Positions 1 to 8,411 of a stretch of DNA of 64,000 nt are shown here, piece after piece. The DNA lies in NCBI RefSeq assembly GCF_041435195.1, contig NZ_CP108106.1, forward strand, positions 6,797,501 through 6,861,500, given 5' to 3'. A program made the translations under genes and the position numbers. Source of the stretch: Streptomyces sp. NBC_00224. GTDB taxonomy: Bacteria; Actinomycetota; Actinomycetes; Streptomycetales; Streptomycetaceae. The number at the start of each line of letters is the position of its first letter. Positions within the stretch are counted from its first letter, which is position 1. The notes under the pieces are model-generated. The model made no database searches, was not told the origin of the DNA, and saw only the letters and a list, made by a program, of their open reading frames with translations.

Positions 1-67
1 CCACGGGCCGGGGTGGAAGCCGCCGGTTCACCGGGTGAGCGGGCTGCGGGCGGGACAGGATGGGGAC

Positions 68-1300
68 ATGGGATTCCACGTCGACTCCGAGACCGGGCGG
101 CTGCGCCGCGTCATCCTGCACCGGCCCGATCTGGAGCTGAAGCGGCTCACTCCGAGTAACAAGGACGCTCTTCTCTTCGACGATGTGCTCTGGGTGCGCC
201 GGGCCCGCCAGGAGCACGACGGCTTCGCGGACGTGCTGCGCGACCGCGGGGTCGAGGTGCACCTCTTCGGCGATCTGCTGCGCGAGTCGCTGGCGATTCC
301 GCAGGCGAGACGGCTGGTACTGGACCGGGTCTTCGACGAGAAGGAGTACGGGCCGCTGGCCACCGGGCATCTGCGCGAGGCGTTCGACGAGCTGTCCGCC
401 GCCGAGCTCGCCGAGGCGCTGGTGGGCGGTATGACCAAGCGGGAGTTCCTGGAGCGCCATGCCGAGCCGGTGTCCGTCCGGTTCCACGTGATGGATCTGG
501 ACGACTTTCTGCTGGGCCCGCTGCCCAACCACCTCTTCACGCGTGACACCTCTGCCTGGATCTACGACGGGGTGTCCATCAACGCGATGCGCTGGCCCGC
601 CCGGCAGCGCGAGACGGTCCACTTCGAGGCGATCTACCGCCACCATCCGCTCTTCGCGGGCCCCGAGGCCGGGCGGTTCCACACCTGGTCGAAGGGGCAG
701 AGCGACTATCCCTCGACCATCGAGGGCGGGGACGTGCTGGTGATCGGCAATGGTGCGGTGCTGATCGGGATGAGTGAGCGGACGACTGCGCAGGCGGTGG
801 AGATGCTGGCGCGCGGGCTCTTCGCGGCCGGTTCCGCACGGACGATCGTGGCGCTGGACATGCCCAAGCGCAGGGCCTTCATGCACCTCGATACGGTGAT
901 GACGATGGTCGACGGAGAAACCTTCACTCAGTACGCCGGGCTCGGCATGCTCCGCTCGTACACGATCGAGCCGGGCGCCGGTGAGCAGGAGCTGAAGGTG
1001 ACGGACCACCCGCCGGAGCACATGCACCGCGCCATAGCGGCCGCCCTCGGCCTGGACGGGATCCGGGTGCTGATGGCCACCCAGGACGTGCACGCGGCGG
1101 AGCGCGAGCAGTGGGACGACGGCTGCAACGTCCTGGCGGTCGAGCCGGGCGTGGTGGTGGCGTACGAGCGCAATGTCACCACCAACACGCATCTGCGGAA
1201 GCAGGGCATCGAGGTGATCGAGATTCCCGGCAGCGAGCTGGGGCGGGGGCGGGGCGGGCCTCGGTGTATGAGCTGTCCCGTGGAGCGCGATGCCGTATAG
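68..1300 (+). CDS. arcA: Arginine deiminase
   Basis: Hydrolyses L-arginine to citrulline and ammonia, the first step of the arginine deiminase pathway, in the cytoplasm. The 410-residue product has the usual family length. The FTRD substrate-binding segment is at about residues 157-160 and the catalytic cysteine sits near the C-terminus (about residue 403, context CMSCPVERD). ATG at 68 is chosen over the in-frame GTG at 35 because an AGGA lies just before it and the protein then begins at the conserved [16 protein letters not shown] region. Ornithine carbamoyltransferase follows on the same strand after 62 bp, so the two consecutive pathway steps are adjacent. No carbamate kinase is visible in the window. 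Confidence 0.93.
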   Translation: MGFHVDSETGRLRRVILHRPDLELKRLTPSNKDALLFDDVLWVRRARQEHDGFADVLRDRGVEVHLFGDLLRESLAIPQARRLVLDRVFDEKEYGPLATGHLREAFDELSAAELAEALVGGMTKREFLERHAEPVSVRFHVMDLDDFLLGPLPNHLFTRDTSAWIYDGVSINAMRWPARQRETVHFEAIYRHHPLFAGPEAGRFHTWSKGQSDYPSTIEGGDVLVIGNGAVLIGMSERTTAQAVEMLARGLFAAGSARTIVALDMPKRRAFMHLDTVMTMVDGETFTQYAGLGMLRSYTIEPGAGEQELKVTDHPPEHMHRAIAAALGLDGIRVLMATQDVHAAEREQWDDGCNVLAVEPGVVVAYERNVTTNTHLRKQGIEVIEIPGSELGRGRGGPRCMSCPVERDAV

Positions 1301-1302
1301 TG

Positions 1303-1318
1303 ATGCGTTCAATCGCAT
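1303..1318. promoter_or_regulatory. Short dyad upstream of arcB
   Basis: ATGCG-TTCAAT-CGCAT forms a 5-bp inverted repeat directly after the arcA stop codon and about 45 bp before the ornithine carbamoyltransferase start, inside an AT-rich island (ATATACTTACAG) that is unusual here. It could be an operator or promoter element for arcB. The regulator is not identifiable, and it does not clearly match the ArgR box. Confidence 0.3.
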
Positions 1319-1362
1319 ATACTTACAGTGTCCCCGCCTTCCGTCACCCAGGAGCAGTCACC

Positions 1363-2394
1363 ATGGCGACAGACCTCGCAGGCCGCCACTTCCTCAAGGA
1401 GCTGGACTTCACCGCCGAGGAGTTCCGCGCTCTGGTGGACCTCGCCGCCGAGCTCAAGGCCGCCAAGAAGGCGGGCACCGAGGTCCAGCGGCTGCGCGGG
1501 CGGAACATCGCGCTGATCTTCGAGAAGCCGTCGACGCGTACGAGGTGCTCCTTCGAGGTGGCGGCCGCCGACCAGGGTGCCTCCACGACGTACATCGACC
1601 CGGCGGGCTCGCACATCGGCAAGAAGGAGTCGGCGCGGGACACGGCACGGGTGCTCGGCCGGATGTTCGACGCGATCCAGTTCCGAGGGGACGCCCAGGA
1701 GACGGTCGAGACGCTCGCCGCGCACGCGGGCGTGCCGGTCTACAACGGCCTCACCGACGCCTGGCACCCCACTCAGATGCTCGCCGACGTCCTCACCATG
1801 ACCGAGCACACCGACAAGCCCCTTGAGCGGACGGCTTTCGCCTATCTGGGTGACGCCCGGTACAACATGGGCAACTCCTACCTGTTCACGGGCGCGCTGC
1901 TCGGCATGGACGTACGGATCGTGGCCCCCAGGGCGTACTGGCCGGCCGACGCCGTCGTCGCCCTCGCGCACCGGGCCGCCGAGCGCAGCGGGGCCCGGAT
2001 CACCCTCACCGAGGACATCGCCGAAGGCGTGGCGGGCGCGGACTTCGTCGCCACCGACGTCTGGGTGTCGATGGGCGAGCCCAAGGAGATCTGGGCCGAG
2101 CGGATCAAGGCGCTGGCGCCCTACGCCGTGACCATGGACGTCCTGCGTGCCACCGGCAACGCGGACGTCAAGTTCCTGCACTGCCTGCCCGCCTTCCACG
2201 ACCTCGGCACGGCGGTCGCCCGCGAGATCCACGAGCAGTACGGCCTGGCCGAGCTCGAAGTCACCGACGAGGTCTTCGAATCCGCGCACTCGGTGGTCTT
2301 CGACGAGGCGGAGAACCGTCTGCACACCATCAAGGCGGTCATGGTCGCGACGCTTACGGGAACTCCGGCAGGGGCGGACGCGCCGGCAGCGTGA
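1363..2394 (+). CDS. arcB: Ornithine carbamoyltransferase
   Basis: Interconverts citrulline plus phosphate with ornithine plus carbamoyl phosphate. Next to arginine deiminase the catabolic (ArcB) direction is the likely role, though the family also serves arginine biosynthesis (ArgF). The protein has 343 residues. The carbamoyl-phosphate loop STRTR is at 57-61, HPTQ at 135-138, the ornithine-side DVWVSMGE at 232-239, and HCLP with the active-site cysteine at 273-276. The start at 1363 is preceded by GGAG at 1351. The 3' end overlaps the convergent ATPase gene by about 41 bp. Confidence 0.92.
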   Translation: MATDLAGRHFLKELDFTAEEFRALVDLAAELKAAKKAGTEVQRLRGRNIALIFEKPSTRTRCSFEVAAADQGASTTYIDPAGSHIGKKESARDTARVLGRMFDAIQFRGDAQETVETLAAHAGVPVYNGLTDAWHPTQMLADVLTMTEHTDKPLERTAFAYLGDARYNMGNSYLFTGALLGMDVRIVAPRAYWPADAVVALAHRAAERSGARITLTEDIAEGVAGADFVATDVWVSMGEPKEIWAERIKALAPYAVTMDVLRATGNADVKFLHCLPAFHDLGTAVAREIHEQYGLAELEVTDEVFESAHSVVFDEAENRLHTIKAVMVATLTGTPAGADAPAA

Positions 2395-2803
2395 ACCACA
2401 CCGCCTTGCCGTGCGCGGTGGGGCGGTGGCCGCAGGCCGAGCTCAGGGTGCGGATCAGCAGCAGGCCCCGGCCGTGCTCCTGCCACGGGTCGGGCTCGTA
2501 GGCGGGTTCCGGGGCGCCGAGGTCGCCCGGCGGCAGCGGGGAGCGGTCGTGGACCTCGACCTGGCAGCCCGACTCCAGCAGCTCGACCACCAGCTCGATG
2601 GGCTGGTCGGCGGCGGTGTGCTCGACGGCGTTGGCCACCAGCTCGGCGGTGAGCAGTTCGGCGGTGTCGCTGTCGGCGGGGGCGTCGATGTCCGCCAGTG
2701 CGGTACGGATCAGGGCGCGGGCGATGGGGACGGCGGCGTCGGTGTGGGGGAGTGGGATACGCCAAGAGGTCGGGGCGCGGGCGGCGCCGGTGGGGTCGGG
2801 CAC
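2354..2803 (-). CDS. RsbW-like ATP-binding (HATPase_c) protein
   Basis: A short histidine-kinase-type ATPase of the family that includes anti-sigma-factor kinases (RsbW/SpoIIAB type), common in Streptomyces. With the GTG start at 2803 it has 149 residues. The N-box ([14 protein letters not shown]) and a later glycine-rich [12 protein letters not shown] segment are visible, and it ends in a beta-strand-rich tail. No sensor or membrane segment is present, so it is cytosolic. The start is uncertain: the frame stays open to 3157, where the extension encodes Arg/Lys/Ala/Gly-rich sequence derived from a 12-bp tandem repeat. No anti-sigma antagonist or sigma factor is adjacent, so the partner is unknown. 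Confidence 0.72.
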   Translation of the reverse strand: MPDPTGAARAPTSWRIPLPHTDAAVPIARALIRTALADIDAPADSDTAELLTAELVANAVEHTAADQPIELVVELLESGCQVEVHDRSPLPPGDLGAPEPAYEPDPWQEHGRGLLLIRTLSSACGHRPTAHGKAVWFTLPARPPLPEFP

Positions 2804-2955
2804 GGCGGGGGTTTCCGTTCGGTCGCGTGAAGCGTCCGGGGCGCGGGGGGATGCGCGGGGCGCTGCTACTCCCCCCAACTTTACGAACGGGGGCAAGGGG
2901 CCGGACAGAGGCCCCTGGCAGGCGGTGAAAGGGACGTGCGGCGCGCCGTGGGAGG

Positions 2956-3003
2956 CCTTTCGCCCTGCCTTTCGCCCCGCCCTTTGCCCTGCCCTTCGCC
3001 CCG
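2956..3003. repeat. Four tandem imperfect 12-bp repeats
   Basis: Consecutive units are CCTTTCGCCCTG, CCTTTCGCCCCG, CCCTTTGCCCTG and CCCTTCGCCCCG. They lie in the 383-bp gap (2804-3186) between the ATPase gene and the enoyl-CoA hydratase gene. Apart from this repeat and the operator dyad at 3115, nothing else is recognised in that gap. Because the unit is a multiple of three, it would be translated as a basic Ala/Gly-rich repeat if the ATPase started further upstream. Confidence 0.7.
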
Positions 3004-3114
3004 GCGGTGCCGCTCGCCCGCGCGGGCGAGCCCGCGCCGCACCCCGGTCGCACGCTCGCCCGGACGTACGTGGACGGGCCCGCGCCCCTGCCGCCTCTCC
3101 ATATCGCGCACTCG

Positions 3115-3126
3115 TGACGACAGTCA
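3115..3126. promoter_or_regulatory. Candidate PaaX-family operator, copy 1
   Basis: TGACGACAGTCA, an inverted repeat (TGAC-N4-GTCA), about 60 bp before the enoyl-CoA hydratase start. The identical 12-mer recurs at 10922 between the divergent ligase and acyl-CoA dehydrogenase genes of the same pathway. The surrounding sequence adds ATATC/GATAT and CACTC/GAGTG arms. The PaaX-type regulator encoded at 8410-9255 is the inferred ligand. Confidence 0.55.
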
Positions 3127-3186
3127 CACATGAGTGATATCTTCGGAGTGCAGGCATCTGTCAGCCCGCTGAGGAGGCCGCACTCC

Positions 3187-4014
3187 ATGAGCCCGTTCCC
3201 CAGCTCCGCACCCCGCACCGAAAACTGGCGCCACCTGCGGCTTTCCATGGCGGACGGGGTGGCCACCGTCACCCTTGCCCGCCCCGAGAAGCTCAACGCG
3301 CTCACCTTCGGGGCTTACGCCGACCTCCGCGATCTGCTCGCCGAGCTCGCCCGGGAGCGGGCCGTGCGCGCCCTGGTGCTCGCGGGCGAGGGGCGCGGCT
3401 TCTGCTCCGGCGGCGACGTCGACGAGATCATCGGCGCCACGCTCTCCATGGACACCGCCCAGTTGCTCGACTTCAACCGGATGACCGGCCAGGTCGTACG
3501 GGCCGTGCGCGAATGCCCCTTCCCGGTGATCGCGGCGGTCCACGGCGTCGCGGCCGGTGCGGGCGCGGTTCTCGCGCTGGCCGCCGACTTCCGTATCGCC
3601 GATCCCTCCGCCCGGTTCTCCTTCCTGTTCACCAAGGTCGGCCTCTCCGGCGGCGACATGGGCGCGGCCTATCTGCTGCCGCGCGTCGTCGGGCTCGGCC
3701 ACGCCACCCGTCTGCTGATGCTCGGCGAGCCGGTCCGCGCCCCCGAGGCCGAACGGATCGGCCTGCTCAGCGAGCTCACCGAGGAAGGGCAGGCCGACGC
3801 GCGCGCCGCCGAGCTCGCCCGCCATCTCGCGGCCGGACCCGCCCTCGCGTATGCGCAGACCAAGGCCCTGCTCACCGCCGAACTCGACATGCCGCTCGCC
3901 GCCGCCGTCGAACTCGACGCCGCCACCCAGGCCCTCCTGATGAACGGGCAGGACTACGCCGAGTTCCACGCCGCCTTCACCGAGAAGCGGCCCCCGAAAT
4001 GGCAGGGGCGCTGA
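3187..4014 (+). CDS. Enoyl-CoA hydratase/isomerase family protein
   Basis: A crotonase-fold enzyme of 275 residues acting on a CoA thioester. The oxyanion-hole segments are visible: GFCSGGD at 71-77 and HGVAAGAGAVLA at 119-130. ATG at 3187 is preferred to 3130 because the extra residues would overlap the promoter region. It is followed after 3 bp by the two-domain hydroxylase/reductase, so the two are co-transcribed. Context suggests it hydrates or cleaves a ring-derived CoA ester after dearomatisation. The exact substrate cannot be read from sequence. Confidence 0.85.
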   Translation: MSPFPSSAPRTENWRHLRLSMADGVATVTLARPEKLNALTFGAYADLRDLLAELARERAVRALVLAGEGRGFCSGGDVDEIIGATLSMDTAQLLDFNRMTGQVVRAVRECPFPVIAAVHGVAAGAGAVLALAADFRIADPSARFSFLFTKVGLSGGDMGAAYLLPRVVGLGHATRLLMLGEPVRAPEAERIGLLSELTEEGQADARAAELARHLAAGPALAYAQTKALLTAELDMPLAAAVELDAATQALLMNGQDYAEFHAAFTEKRPPKWQGR

Positions 4015-4017
4015 GCC

Positions 4018-6330
4018 GTGCCCGGGCACGGCGACAGCGGCCCCGACCCCGCCGAGCGACCGCTGCGGATCGCGGTCATCGGCGGCGGCCCCGGCGGGCT
4101 GTACGCCGCCGCACTGCTCAAACGGCTGCGCCCCGAACGCGAGATCACCGTCTGGGAGCGCAACGCCCCCGACAACACGTTCGGCTTCGGAGTCGTCCTC
4201 TCCGACGAGACCCTCGGCGGGATCGAGCACGCCGACCCCGTGGTGTACGAGGCGCTGAAGGCCGAGTTCGTCCGGTGGGACGACATCGACATCGTCCACC
4301 GGGGCCGCACCCTCACCTCCGGCGGGCACGGCTTCGCCGCGCTCGGCCGGCGCAGGCTCCTGGAGATCCTGCACCAGCGCTGCCGCGCGCTCGGCGTGGG
4401 ACTGCGCTTCCGCACCGAGGCGCCGCCCGCCGCCGAACTCGCCACCGGCTACGACCTGGTCATCGCGGCCGACGGCGTGCACAGCGCCACCCGCGAGGCG
4501 CACGCCGAACACTTCGCGCCCCGCGTCACCGGCCACCGCTGCCGCTACATCTGGCTGGCCGCCGACTTCGCCTTCGACTCCTTCCGCTTCGAGATCGCCG
4601 AGACCGAGCACGGCGTGATGCAACTGCACGGCTATCCGTTCGCCGCCGACTCCTCCACCGTCATCGTCGAGATGCGCGAAGAGGTCTGGCGGGCGGCCGG
4701 GTTCGACGAGCTCGACGAGCAGGGGTCGGTCGACCGCTGCGCCAAGATCTTCGCGGACGCCCTGGGCAACCGGCCGCTGCGGAGCAACAACTCCTCCTGG
4801 ACCGTTTTCCGTACCGTCGTCAACGCGCACTGGTCGTACGGCAACACCGTCCTGCTCGGCGACGCCGCCCACACCGCGCACTTCTCCATCGGCTCCGGCA
4901 CCAAGCTCGCCGTCGAGGACGCCCTCGCCCTGGCCGCCTGCGTCGAGGAGCAGCCCACCCTGCCGGCCGCCCTGGCCGCGTACGAGCTGGAGCGCAGACC
5001 GATCGTCGAGTCCACCCAGCGCGCTGCCGCCGCCAGTCTGCGCTGGTTCGAGGAGCTGGCGCTCTACCTCGACCAGCCGCCCCGGCAGTTCGCCTTCAAC
5101 CTGCTCACCCGCAGCCGCCGGGTCACCCACGACAACCTGCGGCTGCGCGACTCCGGCTTCACCGGCGCGGTCGAGCGCGACTTCCCCTGCCCCTCCGGCA
5201 CTCCTCCGATGTTCACCCCCTTCCGGCTGCGCGGGCTCGAACTGCGCAACCGTGTCGTCGTCTCTCCCATGGACATGTACCGCGCCGTGGACGGTCTCCC
5301 CGGCGACTTCCACCTCGTCCACCTCGGTGCCCGGGCCCTCGGTGGCGCGGGCCTGGTCATGACGGAGATGGTGTGCGTGAGCGCGGAGGGCCGCATCACG
5401 CCGGGATGCACCGGTCTCTACACCCCCGAGCAGGCCGCGGCCTGGCACCGGATCGTCGACTTCGTGCACCGGCAGGCCCCCGGCACCGCCATCGGCATCC
5501 AGCTCGGCCACTCCGGGCGCAAGGGCTCGACCAAGCTGATGTGGGAAGGCATCGACGAACCGCTCGACGACGGCAACTGGCCCCTCGCCGCCGCCTCACC
5601 GCTCCCTTACCGCCCCGGTGTCAACCAGGTCCCGCACGCGCTCGACCGCGCGGGGCTGACCGACATCCGCGAGCAGTTCGCCGCGGCGGCCTGGCGGGCC
5701 GCCCGCTGCGACTTCGACCTGCTCGAACTCCACTGCGCCCACGGCTACTTGCTCTCCGGATTCCTGTCCCCTCTCACCAATCAACGCACGGACTCCTACG
5801 GTGGTTCCCTCGCCAACCGGCTGCGTTTCCCGCTGGAGGTGTTCGACGCGCTGCGGGGCATCTGGCCCGACGACCGGCCCATGACCGTCCGTATCTCCGC
5901 GACCGACTGGGCGCCGGGCGGCACCACCGCCGAGGAGTCCGTCGAGATCGCCCGTGCGTTCGCCGCGCACGGCGCCGACGCCATCGACGTGTCCACCGGG
6001 CAGGTCGTCGCACAGGAGCGGCCCGAGTTCGGCCGCTCGTACCAGACGCCGTACGCCGACCGCATCCGCAACACGCTCGGCGTGCCCGTCATCGCGGTCG
6101 GGGCGATCTCGTCCTGGGACGACGTGAACTCGCTGCTGCTCGCGGGCCGGGCCGACCTCTGCGCCCTCGCCCGGCCCCATCTCTACGATCCGCACTGGAC
6201 CCTGCACGCGGCCGCCGAGCAGGGCTACTCCGGCCCCGGGGCGCCCTGGCCGCCGCCGTACCGGGCGGGCAGCCGCAGGCCTCCGACCGGGCGCACGGAC
6301 GCGCCCAGACCGCGGCTCAGCCTGAAGTGA
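4018..6330 (+). CDS. Bifunctional 2-aminobenzoyl-CoA/salicylyl-CoA hydroxylase-reductase
   Basis: A 770-residue fusion of two flavoenzymes. Residues about 15-390 are a class A FAD monooxygenase (GGGPGG at 22-27, GDAAH near 281, followed by an SGTKLAVEDALALA stretch). Residues about 397-760 are an old-yellow-enzyme-type NADH:flavin oxidoreductase (PMFTPFRLRG onset, HCAHGYLLSGFLSPL near 572). This layout and length match 2-aminobenzoyl-CoA monooxygenase/reductase of Azoarcus, which hydroxylates and then reduces the ring of 2-aminobenzoyl-CoA; database names often read bifunctional salicylyl-CoA 5-hydroxylase/oxidoreductase. An aryl-CoA ligase, acyl-CoA dehydrogenase and RidA nearby support an anthranilate route. 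Salicylate or a related acid is the alternative substrate. GTG at 4018 is the start, 3 bp after the hydratase stop. Confidence 0.85.
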   Translation: MPGHGDSGPDPAERPLRIAVIGGGPGGLYAAALLKRLRPEREITVWERNAPDNTFGFGVVLSDETLGGIEHADPVVYEALKAEFVRWDDIDIVHRGRTLTSGGHGFAALGRRRLLEILHQRCRALGVGLRFRTEAPPAAELATGYDLVIAADGVHSATREAHAEHFAPRVTGHRCRYIWLAADFAFDSFRFEIAETEHGVMQLHGYPFAADSSTVIVEMREEVWRAAGFDELDEQGSVDRCAKIFADALGNRPLRSNNSSWTVFRTVVNAHWSYGNTVLLGDAAHTAHFSIGSGTKLAVEDALALAACVEEQPTLPAALAAYELERRPIVESTQRAAAASLRWFEELALYLDQPPRQFAFNLLTRSRRVTHDNLRLRDSGFTGAVERDFPCPSGTPPMFTPFRLRGLELRNRVVVSPMDMYRAVDGLPGDFHLVHLGARALGGAGLVMTEMVCVSAEGRITPGCTGLYTPEQAAAWHRIVDFVHRQAPGTAIGIQLGHSGRKGSTKLMWEGIDEPLDDGNWPLAAASPLPYRPGVNQVPHALDRAGLTDIREQFAAAAWRAARCDFDLLELHCAHGYLLSGFLSPLTNQRTDSYGGSLANRLRFPLEVFDALRGIWPDDRPMTVRISATDWAPGGTTAEESVEIARAFAAHGADAIDVSTGQVVAQERPEFGRSYQTPYADRIRNTLGVPVIAVGAISSWDDVNSLLLAGRADLCALARPHLYDPHWTLHAAAEQGYSGPGAPWPPPYRAGSRRPPTGRTDAPRPRLSLK

Positions 6331-6410
6331 GCCGCGAAGGGAGGCGCGAAGGGAGGCGCGGCTCACAGGAAGATGACACGACGTGGGAACCATTCGGCCC
6401 GCTGGTTAGT

Positions 6411-6428
6411 TTCTACAGCGTTGTAGAA
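6411..6428. promoter_or_regulatory. Perfect dyad before the TerB-like gene
   Basis: TTCTACA-GCGT-TGTAGAA is a perfect 7-bp inverted repeat 28 bp before the ATG of the TerB-like gene. The TACA/TGTA half-sites resemble BlaI/MecI operators, and a BlaI-type repressor is encoded 1 kb away. Known BlaI/MecI sites usually have a 2-nt centre, whereas this one has 4, so the assignment is tentative. Confidence 0.45.
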
Positions 6429-6456
6429 GTGACTATCGAGACCAGATGGAGACCTC

Positions 6457-6912
6457 ATGGCCCTGTGGGACCGCTTCAAGGAGTCCGCGTCGACCATGCA
6501 GACGCAGCTGCTCGCCAAGAAGAACGACCTGAAGAGCGGTGCGTTCCGGGATGCCAGCATGGCGATGTGCGCCCTGGTCGCCGCGGCCGACGGCACCGTC
6601 GACCCGTCCGAGCGGCGCCGCGTCGCGCAGCTCATCTCCACCAATGAGGTGCTGCAGAACTTCGCGGCCGACGACCTCCAGCGCCGCTTCGACGACTATC
6701 TGAACAAGCTCGCCGCCGACTTCGACTTCGGCAAGGTCAGTGTGTTGCAGGAGGTCGCCAAGGCGAAGAAGAAGCCCGCCGAGGCGCGCGCGGTGATCCA
6801 GATAGGCATCGTCATCGGCGGCGCCGACGGCGACTTCGACAAGACGGAGCAGGCCGTCGTGCGCGAGGCCTGCTACGCGCTGGACCTGGCGCCGACCGAA
6901 TTCGACCTGTAG
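6457..6912 (+). CDS. TerB-family tellurite-resistance-like protein
   Basis: A 151-residue cytosolic all-alpha protein of the TerB family, implicated in stress and metal/tellurite response but of unclear biochemistry. Two acidic metal-binding-type loops are visible, AAADGTVDPSE near residues 42-52 and GGADGDFDKTE near 119-129, matching the duplicated TerB helical repeat. It stands alone, preceded by the dyad at 6411. No other ter genes are nearby. A GC-rich hairpin follows at 6936. Confidence 0.85.
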   Translation: MALWDRFKESASTMQTQLLAKKNDLKSGAFRDASMAMCALVAAADGTVDPSERRRVAQLISTNEVLQNFAADDLQRRFDDYLNKLAADFDFGKVSVLQEVAKAKKKPAEARAVIQIGIVIGGADGDFDKTEQAVVREACYALDLAPTEFDL

Positions 6913-6935
6913 GAGCGGCTGTTCCGTGAGCGGAG

Positions 6936-6952
6936 CCGCCCCTCGGGGCGGC
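6936..6952. terminator. Hairpin between convergent genes
   Basis: GCCGCCCCTCGGGGCGGC lies between the stop of the TerB-like gene and the stop of the M56 peptidase gene on the other strand. It probably terminates both. The loop is short and there is no T-run, as is usual in Streptomyces. Confidence 0.55.
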
Positions 6953-6955
6953 CCC

Positions 6956-7918
6956 TCACAGCACGGTCGCGGCCTTCAGCACCGTGAAGAGCGTCACGGT
7001 CGCGTTCGCCGACACCAGCGCCGAGACCGCCGCGCCGACCGCGGCGGTCCACAGCGCGAGCCCGGCCGCCGTCCACGCGGGCGGCAGCGCGGGCGCCGGC
7101 GGCACCGGGCCGAGCAGCGCCGCCACCCGGCGCGGCACCGGCCCGGCCACCGCGAACCCCGCCAGCGCGGTCGCCGCGCCCCGGCCCGCCGCCGGGCGCG
7201 ACACCAGCGCGGCCTTGCCGATGGCCCGGGCCACCGTCCTGCGGTCGCCCACCGTCCGCGCCGCGTCCTCGTCCGCCCAGCGCTCGGCGGTGTACGCCAC
7301 GGCGGTGCGCAGCGGGCGCAGAAACGGGTTCGCGCGGGCCGCGAGCCCGGCCACCAGCAGGAACCGGTGGTGGCGCGCCGTCAGATGCGCCTCCTCGTGC
7401 GCGATCAGCGCCTGCCGCTCGCGCGCGTCGAGGCTCTCCAACATCGCGCGCGAGACGACGATCCGCCCGTGCGCCCCGGCCGCACCGCGCCCGCCCGGCA
7501 GCGCGTACGCATAGGCCCGCGCGTCGTCCGGCAGCACGGCCAGCCTGCCCTCGGGCAGCCCCGCCAGCGCCCGGGCCGCGCGCGTGCGCACCCGCCGGTG
7601 CAGCCACACCAGGTGCGCGCACGCCCCGGCGACCGCCACCAGGAGCGGGATCGCGGCCCGGCCCACCACCTCGTCGTACGGCAGCACCGCCCGTACCTCG
7701 GGGTCGGCCCACGCGTCGGGCAGCGGATTGCCCGGCAACTGGGCCGTGCCCACCACCATCAGCAGCATCAGGCACAGGGTGCTGCACAGTGCGAGCACGC
7801 CACCGACCGCCGCGAGCAGCCACGTCGCCGCGCGCGGATGCAGCTGCTGCTCGGCCAGCCGGGCGATCGGCCAGGCGGTCAGCGGCAGGACGAGCGGCAG
7901 AAAGACGAACACACCCAC
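6956..7918 (-). CDS. M56 (BlaR1/MecR1-type) membrane metallopeptidase
   Basis: A 320-residue integral membrane protein. Hydrophobic segments lie at about 3-17, 30-58 and 88-106, with another near the C-terminus. The zinc site HEEAH is at 174-178, with a downstream acidic ERWADEDAA segment (about 212-220) that probably supplies the third ligand. It lacks the C-terminal penicillin-binding sensor of classical BlaR1, as do most actinobacterial homologues. The gene starts 4 bp after the BlaI-type repressor gene. In this family the peptidase triggers cleavage or release of the repressor, but the signal and targets here are unknown. Confidence 0.85.
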   Translation of the reverse strand: MGVFVFLPLVLPLTAWPIARLAEQQLHPRAATWLLAAVGGVLALCSTLCLMLLMVVGTAQLPGNPLPDAWADPEVRAVLPYDEVVGRAAIPLLVAVAGACAHLVWLHRRVRTRAARALAGLPEGRLAVLPDDARAYAYALPGGRGAAGAHGRIVVSRAMLESLDARERQALIAHEEAHLTARHHRFLLVAGLAARANPFLRPLRTAVAYTAERWADEDAARTVGDRRTVARAIGKAALVSRPAAGRGAATALAGFAVAGPVPRRVAALLGPVPPAPALPPAWTAAGLALWTAAVGAAVSALVSANATVTLFTVLKAATVL

Positions 7919-7922
7919 CGTG

Positions 7923-8321
7923 TCAGTCCCCGGTCTCCGCCTCGGCGCCGTCCACGCTGTCCAGCAGCGCGCGCAGCAGCCGCTCGTCGTCGGGCGAGAG
8001 TGCGGTGACGAAGCTGGCCAGTACCGCGCCCCGGTCCCGTTCGCCGTCCAGTACCTTGCGCATCCGCAGCGCCGCGAGCCCGGCCTCGTCGGCCGCCGGC
8101 GTCCACACGAAGGAGCGCCCCGCGCGCTCCCGGGTCACCGACTGCTTGGCGTGCAGCCGCGACAGGATGGTCACGACGGTGGTGTACGCGAGCGCTCCGC
8201 CGATCCGCTCCCGCACCCAGCCGGCGGTCACCGGCCCCGCCGCGTTCCGCAGCGCCGCCAGGACCTGGGCCTCCAGCTCACCCTGCCCCCGCCTGCGGGC
8301 GCGCCTGTCCTCATCCGTCAC
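7923..8321 (-). CDS. BlaI/MecI/CopY-family repressor
   Basis: A 132-residue winged-helix repressor. The recognition and wing region (AYTTVVTILSRLHAKQSVTR, then GRSFVWTP) is typical of BlaI/MecI. The C-terminal helices mediate dimerisation and contain the usual cleavage region. It is transcribed together with the M56 peptidase, as is standard for this two-gene switch. A possible target is the TACA/TGTA dyad before the TerB-like gene at 6411. No beta-lactamase gene is present in the window. Confidence 0.88.
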   Translation of the reverse strand: MTDEDRRARRRGQGELEAQVLAALRNAAGPVTAGWVRERIGGALAYTTVVTILSRLHAKQSVTRERAGRSFVWTPAADEAGLAALRMRKVLDGERDRGAVLASFVTALSPDDERLLRALLDSVDGAEAETGD

Positions 8322-8357
8322 TTCGTCATCCTACTGAGGGGCCCCGGCAACGCCTGG

Positions 8358-8411
8358 CCGTCAGCCGTCAGCCGTCAGCCGTCAGCCGTCAGGCATCCGG
8401 CATCCGGCATC
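8358..8411. repeat. Tandem 7-bp repeat array
   Basis: About five copies of a GTCAGCC-type heptamer (8358-8391) run into about three copies of GGCATCC (8392-8411). They lie between the BlaI-type gene start and the paaX-like stop codon and reach the last codons of the latter. The two heptamers are related. This looks like replication-slippage DNA rather than a protein-binding array. Confidence 0.6.

Noticed and set aside
1303..1318. ArgR box before arcB
   Set aside because: The dyad ATGCG-N6-CGCAT lacks the T/A-rich ARG-box pattern, so it is reported only as an unassigned dyad.
8358..8411. CRISPR-like short repeats
   Set aside because: The units are 7 bp, contiguous and without spacers. They are simple tandem slippage DNA.
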